Made by a program: the position numbers and the translations under genes. A DNA stretch of 64,000 nt from Flammulina velutipes (taxonomy: Eukaryota; Basidiomycota; Agaricomycetes; Agaricales; Physalacriaceae): positions 558,001 through 622,000 of the forward strand of contig CM022372.1 in NCBI GenBank assembly GCA_011800155.1. The letters run 5' to 3'. Below are positions 21,386-32,959 of this stretch, piece by piece. Under the pieces are notes generated by a model. The model was not told the origin of the DNA. It made no database searches and saw nothing but the letters and a program-made list of their open reading frames with translations. The stretch's first letter is position 1. Each line of letters begins with the position of its first letter.

Positions 21386-23246
21386 AGGCCAGCTCTTTCC
21401 CATAGTAACTCCTTTCAAGCACTGGGTGTGGCGGGAGTACTTAGAGGATGCAGGCGTCCTAGATCAATTTGCAGACATTCCGCTTGGTGAGCTGGACAAT
21501 CTGATTGATGACATGATTTCTGAGTTTACGATAGGCATCGAACACAGCTTCTTCATGGGCCTAGAAAACTTCAAACTCAAAAAATCTTTCATTCCGGAAA
21601 ATCACTATACAGATCCCTCGCACCACGAATTCCTCGTCAAGAAATACGGCGAAGAAATTGCCGCCAATAGATTGTCCCCGGGTTATGAACCCGCTTTCCT
21701 TGAATCTCTGATAGGTCAGTAGACGAAACCTTCGCGTCACACAGAAACTGATTCTGGCGCAGGTCCCATTAGAACAGCACCTTTGAGTGTAGCAGAAACC
21801 CGCCCAGGGAAACTCAGAGTCATTGTCAACCACTCGTTCCCCCGTAATACACAGAATTCCATAGATCTGTCAACGTTTACACCCAACGCAGCCTTGTATT
21901 CCATCGAAAACTACGACCCCGATCCAGAAGATCTCATTCCTATCGACCCGGAAACTACGTCCATCAACGAAGTGATTGACTCGAAGAAGTTTCAGTGCCA
22001 GTGGGGCACCTTCTCAGAGTGTTATCTCTTGGTCGCAGAAGCGCCGCCTGGAACAGAAGCAGCCGTATTCGATGTTGAAGGAGCATTCCGGAACGTTCCC
22101 ACACACCCCTCCGTCCGAGTCTTTACCGCTATCCTACTAGGAATCCTTATTCACCTCGATGCCTGCCTAAACTTTGGTGCATCTCCTGCCCCTGGCATCT
22201 GGGGACGCATCGCAGACGCAATGGTAGCCATTCTCCTCGCACATGGTGTCGAAGCCCTCATCAAATGGGTCGACGACTTTATCTTTTTCCGATATCCCAA
22301 AGGCAAAGCAGAAGACGGGTCCACGATTTTCTCCTACGATGAGTCCCTAATCTGGAACGTCGCAAAAGAGCTAGGATGGCCATGGGCCCCAGCGAAGTTT
22401 GTTCCATTTGTAACTGCATTTACCTACATCGGATTCCTTTGGTCTCTGGCAAACAAAACGGTGGAACTCCCGGAGGAGAAAAAGCTGAAATACTCGAAAA
22501 AGCTCGCTCCTTGGTCGGAATCTCCGAAAATGTCGCTGGACGCCGCCGAATCTATCATCGGCACTCTCAACCACGTCTGCATGGTCGTCCCCCAAGGCCG
22601 CTCGAGGATGACTCAATTCTACAGGTTCCGTGCGACCTTCAAGGAAACGACGTCCCGATTTATCCAACATAAAGTCACCACAGACCTACGATCAGACGTC
22701 GAATGGTGGAAAGCAGAACTAGCAAAGGAATTTGTCGGTATCGCCTGTGTTCAGCCAAAAGAGCCGTTAGCGATGTCTCTAATGGTGGACGCCTCCACCG
22801 GGTGGGGCATGGGCTTCGTCCTGGATGGCAAATGGCTCGCATGGGAATTCAAGGAGAACTGGAAGACAGATGGGAGAGAGATAGGATGGGGAGAGATGGT
22901 CGTTATTGAACTCGCCCTTCGAACTCTCATCGCAGCTGGGTTCGAGGATTGCCATATCCTCCTACGCTCAGACAATCAGGGAGTAGTCGGAGCTCTCAAA
23001 GCGGGTTACTCGAAGGGATCAAAGCAGAACGCTATCCTTCGCCAGATAGTATCCCTCATGCAGAGTAGCAGAATATGGCTCTCCGTCGACTGGGTCTCCA
23101 CCAAGGATAATGTCGCGGACGCCCCATCTAGAGGAGAGTTTGGACCGAAGAAGGATATTTACGGATATCCACCTAGTATTCCCCCTCACCTAAAAGCTTA
23201 TGTATACGAACATGTGTCGCATAATGACCCGAGACTTACGAAGTAG
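21366..23246 (+). CDS. DIRS-like reverse transcriptase / RNase H
   Basis: Exons 21366-21714 and 21763-23246 give 610 residues. The ATG at 21366 lies inside the end of gag, in the +1 frame. RT motifs are 'KLRVIVNHSFP', 'AAVFDVEGAFRNVP' (first catalytic Asp), 'FGASPAPGIWGRIADA' and 'ALIKWVDDFIFF' (the VDD active site). RNase H follows: 'SLMVDASTGWGMGF', 'GEMVVIELALRTL', 'LLRSDNQGVVGAL', and 'DNVADAPSRGE', which supply the D-E-D-D set. Role: reverse transcription of the element RNA. Nothing is visibly broken. The frame stays open through all RT and RNase H motifs to the stop at 23246. Confidence 0.85.
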
Positions 23247-23356
23247 AATACACACTGTAGTAACTGTCGAAAAAACTTTGACATCGGAAATGCGTGGCTA
23301 TGCCTTTCCATGGTGGCTGTGTCTTTACATCCTTCTTCACTACACTCGCAGTTATT

Positions 23357-24110
23357 ATGGCAAGAACTGGAAACTATCGCAAACGCTCGCATATGGCACC
23401 CGTGCATCGTCAGGCAGGAGGAGATTCCAAGTTGCTGGACTCAACAAGGGATACAATCCGCGAGGCCTGGGCAAAATCAACGACAAACCAACATCGTTCT
23501 GGCGTCCGCCAATACCTCAGCTACATGAAGTCGCAAAACATACCCGAGCAAGACTGGTTCCCCGCCTCCGAAATCAATCTTTGCAACTTTGCGAACACAT
23601 TTAAAGGTCGCATAGCGGGAAAGTCGATTAGTGCTCTTATCTACGGAGTACGAGCATTCCATATCATCTTCAACTATCCCTACGCTACAGGAAACCTCCT
23701 CCACTACACGCTCATTGGCCTAGACAAAGCTACCCCAGAGACATCCAGGAAGCAGAAGCGGAGACCAGTTACAAAGGAGATGATGGACATTCTAAACACG
23801 GTACTGGACCCGTCAAATAGGAAGGACAACGCCATCAGCTTTCACGCCAACGCGGGCTTCCTTGGACAGATACGTCTAGGAGAAATCCTGCCTACAAACA
23901 GCAAACCTGCCACCTTTGACGCGAGCTGTTTTCCTGTCGGCGATGACATCCTCCCAGCGCACTCACCGCATGGATCCTTTTCACTCCACCTTCCCAAGAC
24001 GAAAACGGAGCAGATCAACGGAGAGGACGTCAGCCTTTGCAAACAAGGTGGGAAGACAGATGCGGTTGATCCTAAGAACCTTCATGTCCACACCAACAAG
24101 ATTGGCGCGT
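23357..24110 (+). pseudogene. tyrosine recombinase (DIRS YR), C-terminus missing
   Basis: The frame is open from 23294; the ATG at 23357 ('MARTGNYRKRSHM') is a likely start. The N-terminal core-binding domain is visible ('AWAKSTTNQHRSGVRQYLSY', 'GKSISALIYGVRAFHIIF'). The catalytic domain begins with 'HANAGFLGQIRLGEILPT', containing the first active-site Arg, then 'SLHLPKTKTEQINGEDV'. The HxxR box and the nucleophilic Tyr expected next are absent because the Ty3 LTR starts at 24111. The protein cannot be active as it stands. Family role: integration of circular DIRS DNA. Confidence 0.8.
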
Positions 24111-24729
24111 TGATGCGCATTGTATTAATGCAAGTACGAAAGACCCCAAAATTTGCGATTCTAAGAAGCATTCTTAGTGATAGAACGAACCTATGAGTAC
24201 AAGAACCTCTAGTTACAGACCGAAACGCGTATACGATACAGTGTAAGGAGTTTCCGTGGTACGACCGGAAAACTCCTAAGATTCGTCGGAAAAGCGCCAC
24301 ACGCTGAAGGGCGTGTAGGTATAGCCAAACCACACATGACGATCTTGAATATCATCATCAAAAGTACCCCGATGGAGACATCGTGATCAAATACACTTGA
24401 ACGCGCGAAACTCCGAAATACTTAACGGAATTCGGCGAGTTACCCTTACACAAGGAAACTCTACATAAAGAGACGCAACGTCAGCAAGCAGTTAAACGCT
24501 GGCTGGACTAGCAAACCAAATGTTCATACTACTCAGACGTCGGGATATTACATAGGAGACTCAGGAGTCAGGGTAACCTTTTAGGCTTTCAAAAGATACT
24601 GCTCGATCACCGATCGACTTACTCCGGTGGACTGTTCCTGATCGATTCTCGGGATCCACAAGTAAATCGTTACAAGGACCTACAATACGAGTACTATCGA
24701 CAACTCGTAAAGATACAACGATAGCTTTT

Positions 24730-24744
24730 CCGGAGTACTACCGG
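24730..24744. promoter_or_regulatory. CCG-N9-CGG everted repeat in the LTR
   Basis: CCG at 24730-24732 and CGG at 24742-24744 sit inside perfect 9-bp arms (CTTTTCCGG / CCGGAAAAG). This is one of the cleanest examples of the element-wide motif, and it is kept in both LTRs of copy B. Confidence 0.7.
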
Positions 24745-25040
24745 AAAAGTCCGAACACGATACTAAGAACATACTTGCGCGTCCAGTATACCAAACCTAG
24801 TCGGTACTACTCGGACTCGTAGTATGAAATAAGAATACGAACAAAGGCTAAGAGTTCCTGCTAGACAGGACTCGGCCGCTAATAATAGTGGAAAACGATG
24901 AAATAGTGGAGCTTCCAAGCACAAGGAACAACCTGGCGCCACTGCAAACTCAGTTACGGCGCCACCATTGGTTGGATTCAAAGCAAATAGAAGCCAGAAC
25001 GAATAGGCAGCAATGCCAAGGGCACCATTAGAGGGATATT

Positions 25041-25056
25041 CCGTACATCCTATCGG
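25041..25056. promoter_or_regulatory. CCG-N10-CGG everted repeat upstream of the LTR TATA box
   Basis: ATATTCCG and CGGAATAT arms flank a 10-base spacer, about 65 bp upstream of the putative TATA box at 25119. Zn2Cys6 proteins bind CGG half-sites, so this is a candidate site for the element's own gene X product (inference). Confidence 0.6.
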
Positions 25057-25118
25057 AATATTCCCCCGAACCAGCGGACTCGGTATTATATCCTTATTCA
25101 GACGTATATAGAAAACAC

Positions 25119-25125
25119 TATAAAG
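25119..25125 (+). promoter_or_regulatory. putative LTR TATA box
   Basis: TATAAAG within CACTATAAAGC. The antisense gene Z of copy B has nearly the same CACTATAAAAGC about 50 bp before its ATG. This would place the RNA start near 25150, leaving a long R-U5. Confidence 0.45.
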
Positions 25126-25857
25126 CTAGCTCGTTTGTACTATTTACAGTTTAGCTTACGCCCCCCGTATCCGCAGCCCACAAGCCGTATATACTGGAGG
25201 AATAGACTCTAAGATTTAGTTAGCAAAAGAACCACTGTTTAGATAGGTGGAAATAAGAAACAGAACCAAAGATCTAAGAACTCATTGGAGCTACTTCCCA
25301 TATTAAAGAAGTTGAAGCCAAGTCCTTTGCGATTCAAACGATCCGAGTTTCCGCGGGAAATTCCATCTAAAGAACCTACCAACTCTGGTTGGAGTCCCAA
25401 GTCCCATACAAGTGTGGTTCAGACTGTGCTAGGCTATCTATTCAGGCCCCGACTAGTTGTTGGAGAGTCCTGATTATACAGATAGATACCAGAGCTCCCG
25501 CTCCCTAGTGTGGTTGAAGGTTGTTGGCCTGGGAAGAGCCTCATTAGGTCTCTTTACACACATCCCAATCGGCCTGTGACTTAGTGGCAAACTAGAACTC
25601 AGTTTAAGATCAGATCCCTGTTACCCCGTCGAACTAGTATAAGCATTTTGAGCAGAAGATAGAGAGAAACAGTCCCATAAAACAAAGATACAAAGAACAA
25701 GAACCCGTCCCATACCACCTATTACAAAACGAACGATTGCTACTATAACGTGAAATCCCGCTATAAACATCGGACTTTCCCGCATCGCACCATTGACTTG
25801 TTAGTGTGTGTTTTGTGTGTGTTTTTGTGGCGTTCTTCTACACTGCACATCATATTT

Positions 25858-25876
25858 TGGAGCCCACCGCGAGGGG
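25858..25876 (+). other. primer-binding site, probably tRNA-Cys
   Basis: TGG, the complement of tRNA CCA, begins 5 nt after the LTR end and is followed by AGCCCACCGCGAGGGG. The implied primer 3' end is ...GGGCTCCA, whose discriminator base is U. Established knowledge: U73 is characteristic of tRNA-Cys. Assignment to Cys is inference. Confidence 0.55.
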
Positions 25877-26375
25877 TGATAAATTTGACTTAAACGATCC
25901 CTCTTATTGAGGTTCCTTGAGTTACTTCTACACCTACTTCAAAATTGCACGAAAGCCCAAAGCCAGTAACGCGAACCCCGCGCCTAGCCAAAGCTCAAAC
26001 GATCAAGAACAAATCAGCCGTAGAGCTAACTTGGGTGAAAACTCAAGTGCTCCAGTTGAAAGAGAACTCCGACACGAACGACCGCCTCCAGGCGCATTAT
26101 TCGACGGAACTAAAGCTCAACGTTTAAAACACGTTCAGTCTCAAAAAGCCCAAACAAATCCTTCACCGGATACAGGCTACCCACCTGGATATATACTATC
26201 CACGATCCCTATTTTCCCTAGACTACCTCGGATTATTCCGAGTCCTAGTCCTTTACCGACTTTAACCCCCTCTCCCAACGAACTCCACCAGTTCGATAAC
26301 CTATTCCCAGTCACTCCGCATCCCTTTCTTGAACGATTAAGACAGTCGATTCCCCTTGGAAGACCATTATTCCCA

Positions 26376-27812
26376 ATGTCAGACCAAGGAGACAACGAAG
26401 ATGGTGCAAGAAGACAGGAAAATCCCGTGCCTCCAGCGGCAGCTGGTTATGTTAACCAGCTAAGCGCAGAGACACAAGAACAGATCGCTGGGAAACGTAT
26501 GCCCGTTCCCGGTGCCAAAGACACACCAAGATTCAAAGGCGATAATATTAGGGACTTCCTAACTAGTTGCGAGTTCTTATTCTACGGCAGGGGCATCATG
26601 AGCCCTACAGCCCAAATCGAGATAGCAACTTTGTATGTGGGATATGAAATTAGACGCCAATGGGCGGCTTTACCCGAATATTCAGCCGGAGATTGGCAAG
26701 CCTTCAAAAACGCAGTACAAAAACTGTATAACAAAGGCGACCAAGATAAAGAGTTTACTCTTGAAGAAGTTGAAGAAGTCACTCGCCACTTTCGGGCAAG
26801 GCCGATCGCAACTAAGATGAGATTGATGGAGTTCAGAAGAGAGGTAGTACACAAACTACAGTATCTAATTGATATTGGAGATGTTACTCAAAAGACGGTG
26901 TTGAATATGTTACAGTATTGCTTTGCTGGTCCAGCATGGGCAGCAATATACACCGACTTGCGGGTTTTACCGATCCCACCCAACAATCCTCTTGGACAAA
27001 GATGGACCTTAGTTGACGTGGTCAGAGTAGCTGAAAAATACTTAGAAGAAGTGGAGACGTTCGGAGGAGCCCCTGTAGTTAATGGAGGTGCTACCAACGA
27101 ACGCGAGTTAGTAACACCCTCCACTGCTCGAGTAAAGATTGAAGATATGCACGATCAAGTGGCTAGTATCAACTCACTCACGGATACCTTGAAGGCTTTG
27201 GAAAAAGCACGACAGGATGAAATGAAAGAGATGGAGAAAGCCAGACAAGAAGATACTCGGAGGATGATGAACCTCATGGAACGGATGTCAACGGCCAGAC
27301 AAGTTCAAGTACAGCAGTATCCCACCCAACAAATGGGATACCCACAGTACATACAACAAAGTCAACAAGCGCCATATCCCGTGCAAAACTCGGGATCCTC
27401 CGCACCCAAAGGCTTAGTCCCTATGCCTGCGAACTTCTTACCCCAACGCAGACCAGCTGCTGTGAACGGGAAGTGCTTCTTCTGTGACGAACCCGGACAT
27501 TTCCTTATGGAATGCCCGGAAAAGAACAAACTAGAGAAGGAAGGCTGGATTTACAAACCAGCTAACTCGAACTGGTATTTCCTGCGCAATGGAATTTCTC
27601 TTACACGAAACAAGAATGGACCTAATCCGCTCGAGCAAGTGGCAAAGTTCCAGAGAGAATCGGGATCTACTCTACCAGAAACGCCACAGGTGCAAGCATA
27701 TGAAGGAATCCAACAGGAGGACTTCTTTGCTCCATCTGGAACGATTGACACATCCATATACCAACAGCAGTCGATGGTCGATCCCGCGTATTCAAGGGAG
27801 GATTTCGATTAG
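26376..27812 (+). CDS. gag: Ty3-type Gag, copy A
   Basis: The frame is open from 25917, but the first ATG in it is at 26376 ('MSDQGDNEDGARR'), giving 478 residues. An upstream non-ATG or spliced start remains possible. The capsid-like region includes 'TPRFKGDNIRDFLTSCEFLF', 'QWAALPEYSAGDWQAFKNAV' and 'FTLEEVEEVTRHF'. A coiled-coil/Gln-rich stretch follows, then one zinc knuckle 'CFFCDEPGHFLMEC' (CX2CX4HX4C, about residue 366). Role: virus-like particle and RNA packaging. The protease frame overlaps its last 63 or so nt in the -1 frame. Confidence 0.88.
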   Translation: MSDQGDNEDGARRQENPVPPAAAGYVNQLSAETQEQIAGKRMPVPGAKDTPRFKGDNIRDFLTSCEFLFYGRGIMSPTAQIEIATLYVGYEIRRQWAALPEYSAGDWQAFKNAVQKLYNKGDQDKEFTLEEVEEVTRHFRARPIATKMRLMEFRREVVHKLQYLIDIGDVTQKTVLNMLQYCFAGPAWAAIYTDLRVLPIPPNNPLGQRWTLVDVVRVAEKYLEEVETFGGAPVVNGGATNERELVTPSTARVKIEDMHDQVASINSLTDTLKALEKARQDEMKEMEKARQEDTRRMMNLMERMSTARQVQVQQYPTQQMGYPQYIQQSQQAPYPVQNSGSSAPKGLVPMPANFLPQRRPAAVNGKCFFCDEPGHFLMECPEKNKLEKEGWIYKPANSNWYFLRNGISLTRNKNGPNPLEQVAKFQRESGSTLPETPQVQAYEGIQQEDFFAPSGTIDTSIYQQQSMVDPAYSREDFD

Positions 27813-29017
27813 GCTCGAGGACGGACGGAGGTTCGTCTGAAATACTGCGACAGCGAACCCTCCCTCCTGAGAGCCAAAATACTCAGCATCGTACCAGAAG
27901 TCATAGCGCTATAGAAAAGGAAAAACCAGAAGAGCCTGAACCAGTTGAACCACAAGAGAAGATACCTCAACCCAGAGGTCTAAGAATGGAAGTAGTGATC
28001 CCTACTCGACAGAAACAAGTAAAATTCGTGGAGCCACCAGTGGCGGAAATAGACGATGAAGAACCCGACTTGAGTGAGATACTTAAGGAGGTACTGGAAG
28101 GACCAGAACCCATAGAAAGTCGCAAGGCTGAAGATAAACGGGAAAATCCCGCTAACGCCACGGAAGAAGCCGCAGTAAAGAAGGAAGTAGAAAAACATAA
28201 GAGCTACCAACGCATATCAAAGCTAAAGGATCTCCTTAGTCGGAATCCCGGATGGCGTTCTCTATGGAAGAAACTACTCCCCGAAGAACTATTGGCGACT
28301 AACGAGGCTTGGCAGAAAGACCTGTTAGAAAACTTAAGAGCAAAGAACGTTAAGGTCAACCAGCAGACGGTGGAATCCGACGAAATCCCGGAATATCACG
28401 CAAGTGAAGATCCTATGTACTACTCGATTAACTTACAAAATTCGAGTCAGCTACCTCTAGGATCAGTGGTATGCCATGATTTAGTCGAACAACTGTTTAA
28501 CCATACGGGTTACGCTGGCCCATACCAACTACCACGATCCAATGTTGCAGCTGAAAGTGCTGACCTTCGAACCCTATGGCCCACGATCTTTGGGGCCGGC
28601 AAGAAGGAAAGTCTACTTGATAGCGGGTCCCAAATTGTATCGATGTCGTTAAAAGCCGCGCTTGAATTAGGAATCCCATTCGATCCTTCATTCAACATTA
28701 TTATGGAAAGCGCCGACAAAGGACAAACCCGCACTGCAGGCTTAGCCAGAAACGTAGCATTTGACTTTGGTGGAATAACGTTCTATCTACAAGTTCATAT
28801 CATCAGAGACCCTGCATACGAAGTCCTTTTAGGACGACCCTTTGATGTGATCTCGAGTATCAATACAACCACCCTTAAAGATGGTGCTGTCGTAGCGACT
28901 ATAACAGATCCCAGCAATGGGAAGAAAATCACTTTGCCTACATACAAGAGAGGGCAAATGCCTAGGTATCAGCAACCCGCGGCTATACCGGTTTTTCTGC
29001 AACACTCGAGGAATTGA
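27749..29017 (+). CDS. aspartic protease region of Pol, copy A
   Basis: The frame is open from 27749 (overlapping gag, -1 relative to it) to TGA at 29015-29017. The first ATG is 27986 ('MEVVIPTRQKQVKFVEPP'). Retropepsin signature: 'KESLLDSGSQIVSMSLKAAL' (DSG catalytic Asp) and 'AYEVLLGRPFDVIS' (LLGRPF flap-side motif). An acidic linker of about 200 residues precedes it. Role: processing of Gag-Pol. The next frame (RT) also overlaps its end in the -1 frame, so two successive -1 shifts would be needed to make Gag-Pol. No canonical slippery heptamer was recognised. Confidence 0.82.
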   Translation, partial: HIHIPTAVDGRSRVFKGGFRLGSRTDGGSSEILRQRTLPPESQNTQHRTRSHSAIEKEKPEEPEPVEPQEKIPQPRGLRMEVVIPTRQKQVKFVEPPVAEIDDEEPDLSEILKEVLEGPEPIESRKAEDKRENPANATEEAAVKKEVEKHKSYQRISKLKDLLSRNPGWRSLWKKLLPEELLATNEAWQKDLLENLRAKNVKVNQQTVESDEIPEYHASEDPMYYSINLQNSSQLPLGSVVCHDLVEQLFNHTGYAGPYQLPRSNVAAESADLRTLWPTIFGAGKKESLLDSGSQIVSMSLKAALELGIPFDPSFNIIMESADKGQTRTAGLARNVAFDFGGITFYLQVHIIRDPAYEVLLGRPFDVISSINTTTLKDGAVVATITDPSNGKKITLPTYKRGQMPRYQQPAAIPVFLQHSRN

Positions 29018-32000
29018 TCGAGGATCAAGGAGAGGTTGCTCTAATCATAAGTGATCAAGGGTCTCAGGGAATACATTTGGTGGAAACCTATGTGCCCGGA
29101 GATTCCCGGTCAACTTTCACAACCGAAGCCGTTACGAACCTATACCTAAGAAAATCCACAGAGGGTATTCACAATGCAGTTAAACCCTTGCGCAATGAAT
29201 ATCAATACGAAGAACCGCCTGTAGCATACGATAGCACAGGAAGGGAATTTCCGGGGAATCAACGGAAAATTCCACGCAAGAAGATAGCAGGCTTCCATAA
29301 ACATGGAAACCTGTCTAATACGATAGAAACTTGGAGTCAGCCTTTAACAGACGATCAAAAGTATCCTCCAAGTTTTGAACAGGACTTAGCTAGCCATCAG
29401 TTGGATACAGCGAATATATTCTACGACGTTCCCGCAGAACTAAGTAAAGTGTTTAGCAATCTAACGGTTACACTACCTCCTGAAGCATGGGGCTCAGAAC
29501 AAGTCAAGTTCCTGGAGCAGGTCAAACAGAAGGCAACTCCTGTACAAGTACTAGCTTCAAAGAAATATAAACCAGTGGCGTTGAAGGTCAAACCACACTT
29601 AGGAACCTTACCAGACGAGTTCAGAATTGTGCGAAACATTGTAGGCGATCCCCTGGAGGGAATGCCTGTATTGAATCCCAATCCACCTAAGTTTCAACCC
29701 ACCGGGCGATACACGGAAGAACGAAGAGAACAAGTACAGAAGGACCATACCGGAAATTTCCTATGGCCTCAAGAACGAGATTTGATAGACGACCTCATGT
29801 GCAAACAGAATGAAGGCTTTGCATGGGAAGAATCAGAGAAGGGAAGATTCCGGGAAGACTTCTTCCCGCCAGTAGACATGCCAGTCATACCTCATGTACC
29901 ATGGGTACTAAGGCCAATCAAGATTCCACCGGGAATCTTCAACGAAGTCTGCGCGATAATAAAGAACAAGCTGGACTCCGGCGTGTATGAGCCTTCGAAC
30001 TCGTCATACAGGTCGCGTTGGTTCTGTGTAGTTAAGAAAGATGGCAAGAAACTTCGATTGGTCCATAGCTTAGAACCATTGAATGCAGTTACTATTGCGC
30101 ATTCAGGCTTACCTCCCGCCACCGAAGAATTAGCGGAAGCGTTTGCTGGAAGAGCTTGTGGGGGTACCCTAGACTTGTATGTCGGGTACGACGAACGACA
30201 CTTAGCGGAAAAATCCAGAGACATGACAACGTTCTCTACTCCGTATGGGGCATTACGACTCAAGACCTTACCCATGGGTTGGACGAATTCAGTACCCATC
30301 TTCCACGAAGATGTTACTCATATTCTCAAAGACGAAATACCAGCCTTTACTAGGCCTTACATAGACGATGTACCAGTTAGAGGGCCAGCTACTAGGTACC
30401 AAGATAAAGATGGCAACTACGAGACAATCCGTGAAAATAACGGAATCCGCCGATTCGTATGGGAACATATGATCAACATGAATAGGATCATACAACGCAT
30501 GAAGTACTCGGGGGGAACCTTTTCTGGGCATAAAGCTATCATTTGCGCGAACGAAACCGTAGTAGTAGGTCATACCTGTTGCTATGAGGGACGTAAACCG
30601 GCAGAAGAACGAGTCAAAGTCATATCAGATTGGGTACCTTGTGAATGCTTAAGAGACGTTCGTTCCTTCCTTGGAACCGCAGGCGTTTTCCGAACGTTTG
30701 TGAAAGACTACTCTAAGAAAGCACTGGCAATGACCAGGTTAACAAGAGATGGTGTGTTGTTTCATTGGGGAGAAGAAGAGCAAGCCTCGATGGACTCATT
30801 AAAAAGAGCCCTTGAGACGAGTCCCATGCTGAAACCCTTGAACTATGATTGGGATACTCCGATTATATTATCGGTGGATACCTCTTATATGGCGGTAGGA
30901 TTTTATCTTAGTCAAGAAGATCCTGAAGACCCTAAGAAACGATACTATGCGAAGTTCCTATCGATCACCTTGGATGAACGTGAGGCTAGGTACTCACAAT
31001 CAAAGAGGGAGTTGTTCGGACTTCACCGCGCATTAATGGCGTGCAAGTACTATCTATTAGGTTGTCGAAAGCTGAAGGTAGAAGTCGATGCAAAGTACAT
31101 TAAGGGAATGCTATCAAACATCGACTCCCTTACCAACGGGAACCTACAAAGATGGGCAGAGGAGATACTCATGTTTCACTTCACTTTGGTACATGTACCT
31201 GGAAAAGTCCATGGTCCGGACGGGCTGAGTCGAAGGGTGCCTGCACCTGAAGACATTATCATACCCCGTCCTCCAGGAGATGAAGAAGAAGACGAGCTGC
31301 CTAGCTTTGAGTATGAAGAACCTAACGACTTAGCGGACGAGGACAAGCCTCTTCCCTTCGAGGACTTCAAAGATGCTATAGATACTAAGACAGGTTACCT
31401 GCAAGAAGTACGGGAAATTCCCGTAAGTTTACCGGAAAACCCAGTAAACGACTTCGAGCAGCCCTCAGAAGAATACCGCGCTACTCAACTAGCAGCAATG
31501 GCGGTAGAAGACCTTGAGAAATGGGTAGCAATTGATGAGTTTCCGGACTTAGAAAGGTCAAGTAGAGAAGCACTCTGGGAAACTCTCTTGCCACACGTTG
31601 AAGCTTGCCTACGCAACAGTGAATATGAAACCGAAGAATTGTCCACCAGACAACTATCAACGTTGAAGGACTGGGCATCTAAGGATTTCTTCATTGCGGG
31701 TGGGAAGTTATACAAGAAGCACAAAGAAAACAAGCACCGTCGAGTCCTCTTAGTAGGGAAACGGTTGCCAGTAGTGACTATAGTACATGATAAACATGGC
31801 CATAAAGGACAATACTCAGTTCGACAATTAGTTGGCAAGAGGTTCTGGTGGCCAGGCATGGAAGACGACATGAACTGGTTTGTTAAGACTTGTATTCTTT
31901 GCCAAAAACGACAGAAGATTATCATCCATAAGGAACCTACGATTACACCAACACCAGGAATATTTGAGACTGCTTTTGTGGACACATTCCGAATGCCGAA

Positions 32001-32958
32001 ATCAGGCGGGAAAAATCCGAAGATCAAAAAGTATGACGGCTATAATGCTGTCACAGTGGCTCGATGTGGACTTAGTGGTTGGCCGGAAGCAAGGGCCTTG
32101 ATCAACGAGAACGCGGATACTCTAGGAGACTGGCTCTTCGAAGATATCCTATGTCGTTGGGGATGTATAAAGCAGATCATAACAGATAATGGTCCTGCTA
32201 TTAAGAAAGCGATGGTTCATATTGAAGCCAAGTATGGAGTCAAGGGTATCCTCATTACGCCGTATAATAAACAGGCTAATGGGAAGGTCGAACGCGGACA
32301 TTGGGACATAAGACAATCCTTATTCAAAGTCTGTAGGGGAAATCCCGAAGAATGGCCGGCATACCTACACGAAGTACTATGGGCAGAACGAATCACTGTT
32401 AAACGAACACTTGGACAGTCACCATTTTACGCGGTAACAGGATGTGAACCCATCCTACCGTTAGATATAAACGAAGTGACTTGGTTGGTTGATATTCCGG
32501 ATTCGTTAGTGTCGCATTCAGACTTGATAGCGTTTCGTGCACAACAGCTCATTAAACACAAAGAAGATGTGAAACGTATGAAGCAAAGAGTCACAGACGC
32601 AAAGATTCGAGCAGCGGCTAAGTTCATGGAAGATCATAAGAACAGAATGCCATCTCACAAGTTCAAAACTGGTGAACTGGTATTAGTCCGAAATACTAGG
32701 ATTGAAGAGGAACTTAATCACAAGTTCAAAGAACGATTCATGGGTCCATACGCCGTAGTATCGCGCACGACTGGTGGAAACTATGTCCTATGTGAGCTAG
32801 ATGGATCCTTACTCAAAGACAAGATTGCGCAGTTTCGGGTTATTCCGTTTTATTCACGGAAAGACCCTAGCTTCTTAGGAGACTTGTTCTTCAAGAGACT
32901 ACACATGATACGTGGCTCTGTAGGCAAAGTTATGGACGAATTAAACAAGAAAGCATGA
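28970..32958 (+). CDS. pol: Ty3-type reverse transcriptase / RNase H / integrase, copy A
   Basis: The frame is open from about 28970 (stop TAG just before) through 1314 codons counted from 29014, ending at TGA 32956-32958. RT: 'KKLRLVHSLEPLNAVT', 'GGTLDLYVGYDERHL', 'LPMGWTNSVPIFHEDV', active site 'PYIDDVPV' (about residue 449). RNase H: 'ILSVDTSYMAVGFYL', 'YSQSKRELFGLHRAL', 'VEVDAKYIKGML'. Integrase: HH-CC zinc domain ('HDKHGHKGQYSVRQL', 'CILCQKRQK'), then the catalytic triad D in 'FVDTF', D in 'ITDNGP' and E in 'GKVERGH', the last two about 35 residues apart. No chromodomain was recognised. The RT-RH-IN order is that of Ty3 elements. Intact. Confidence 0.93.
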
Positions 32959-32959
32959 G

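Larger units (their letters stand above)
17480..24110 (+). mobile_element. DIRS-like tyrosine-recombinase retrotransposon, 3'-truncated
   Basis: The gene order is gag with zinc knuckles, RT/RNase H, tyrosine recombinase. No integrase and no LTR belong to it, which is the DIRS arrangement. The left edge is approximate. The right end is cut at 24110/24111 by the 5' LTR of Ty3 copy A, before the recombinase C-terminal catalytic box. The remaining part and the terminal repeats are not in the window. Confidence 0.8.
24111..25852 (+). repeat. 5' LTR of copy A (1742 bp)
   Basis: Begins TGATGCGCATTG and ends CACTGCACATCA, so TGATG...CATCA termini. Near-identical inverted copies are at 37160-38898 and 52852-54593. 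It contains five CCG-N9/10-CGG sites (24254, 24413, 24730, 25041 and 25758, approximate starts) and a likely TATA box at 25119. An open frame of about 62 codons (25285-25473) recurs in all three LTRs but shows no family features. Confidence 0.93.

Noticed and set aside
25285..25473. 62-codon frame conserved in all three LTRs
   Set aside because: The LTRs are near-identical as DNA, so conservation is uninformative. No domain is seen.
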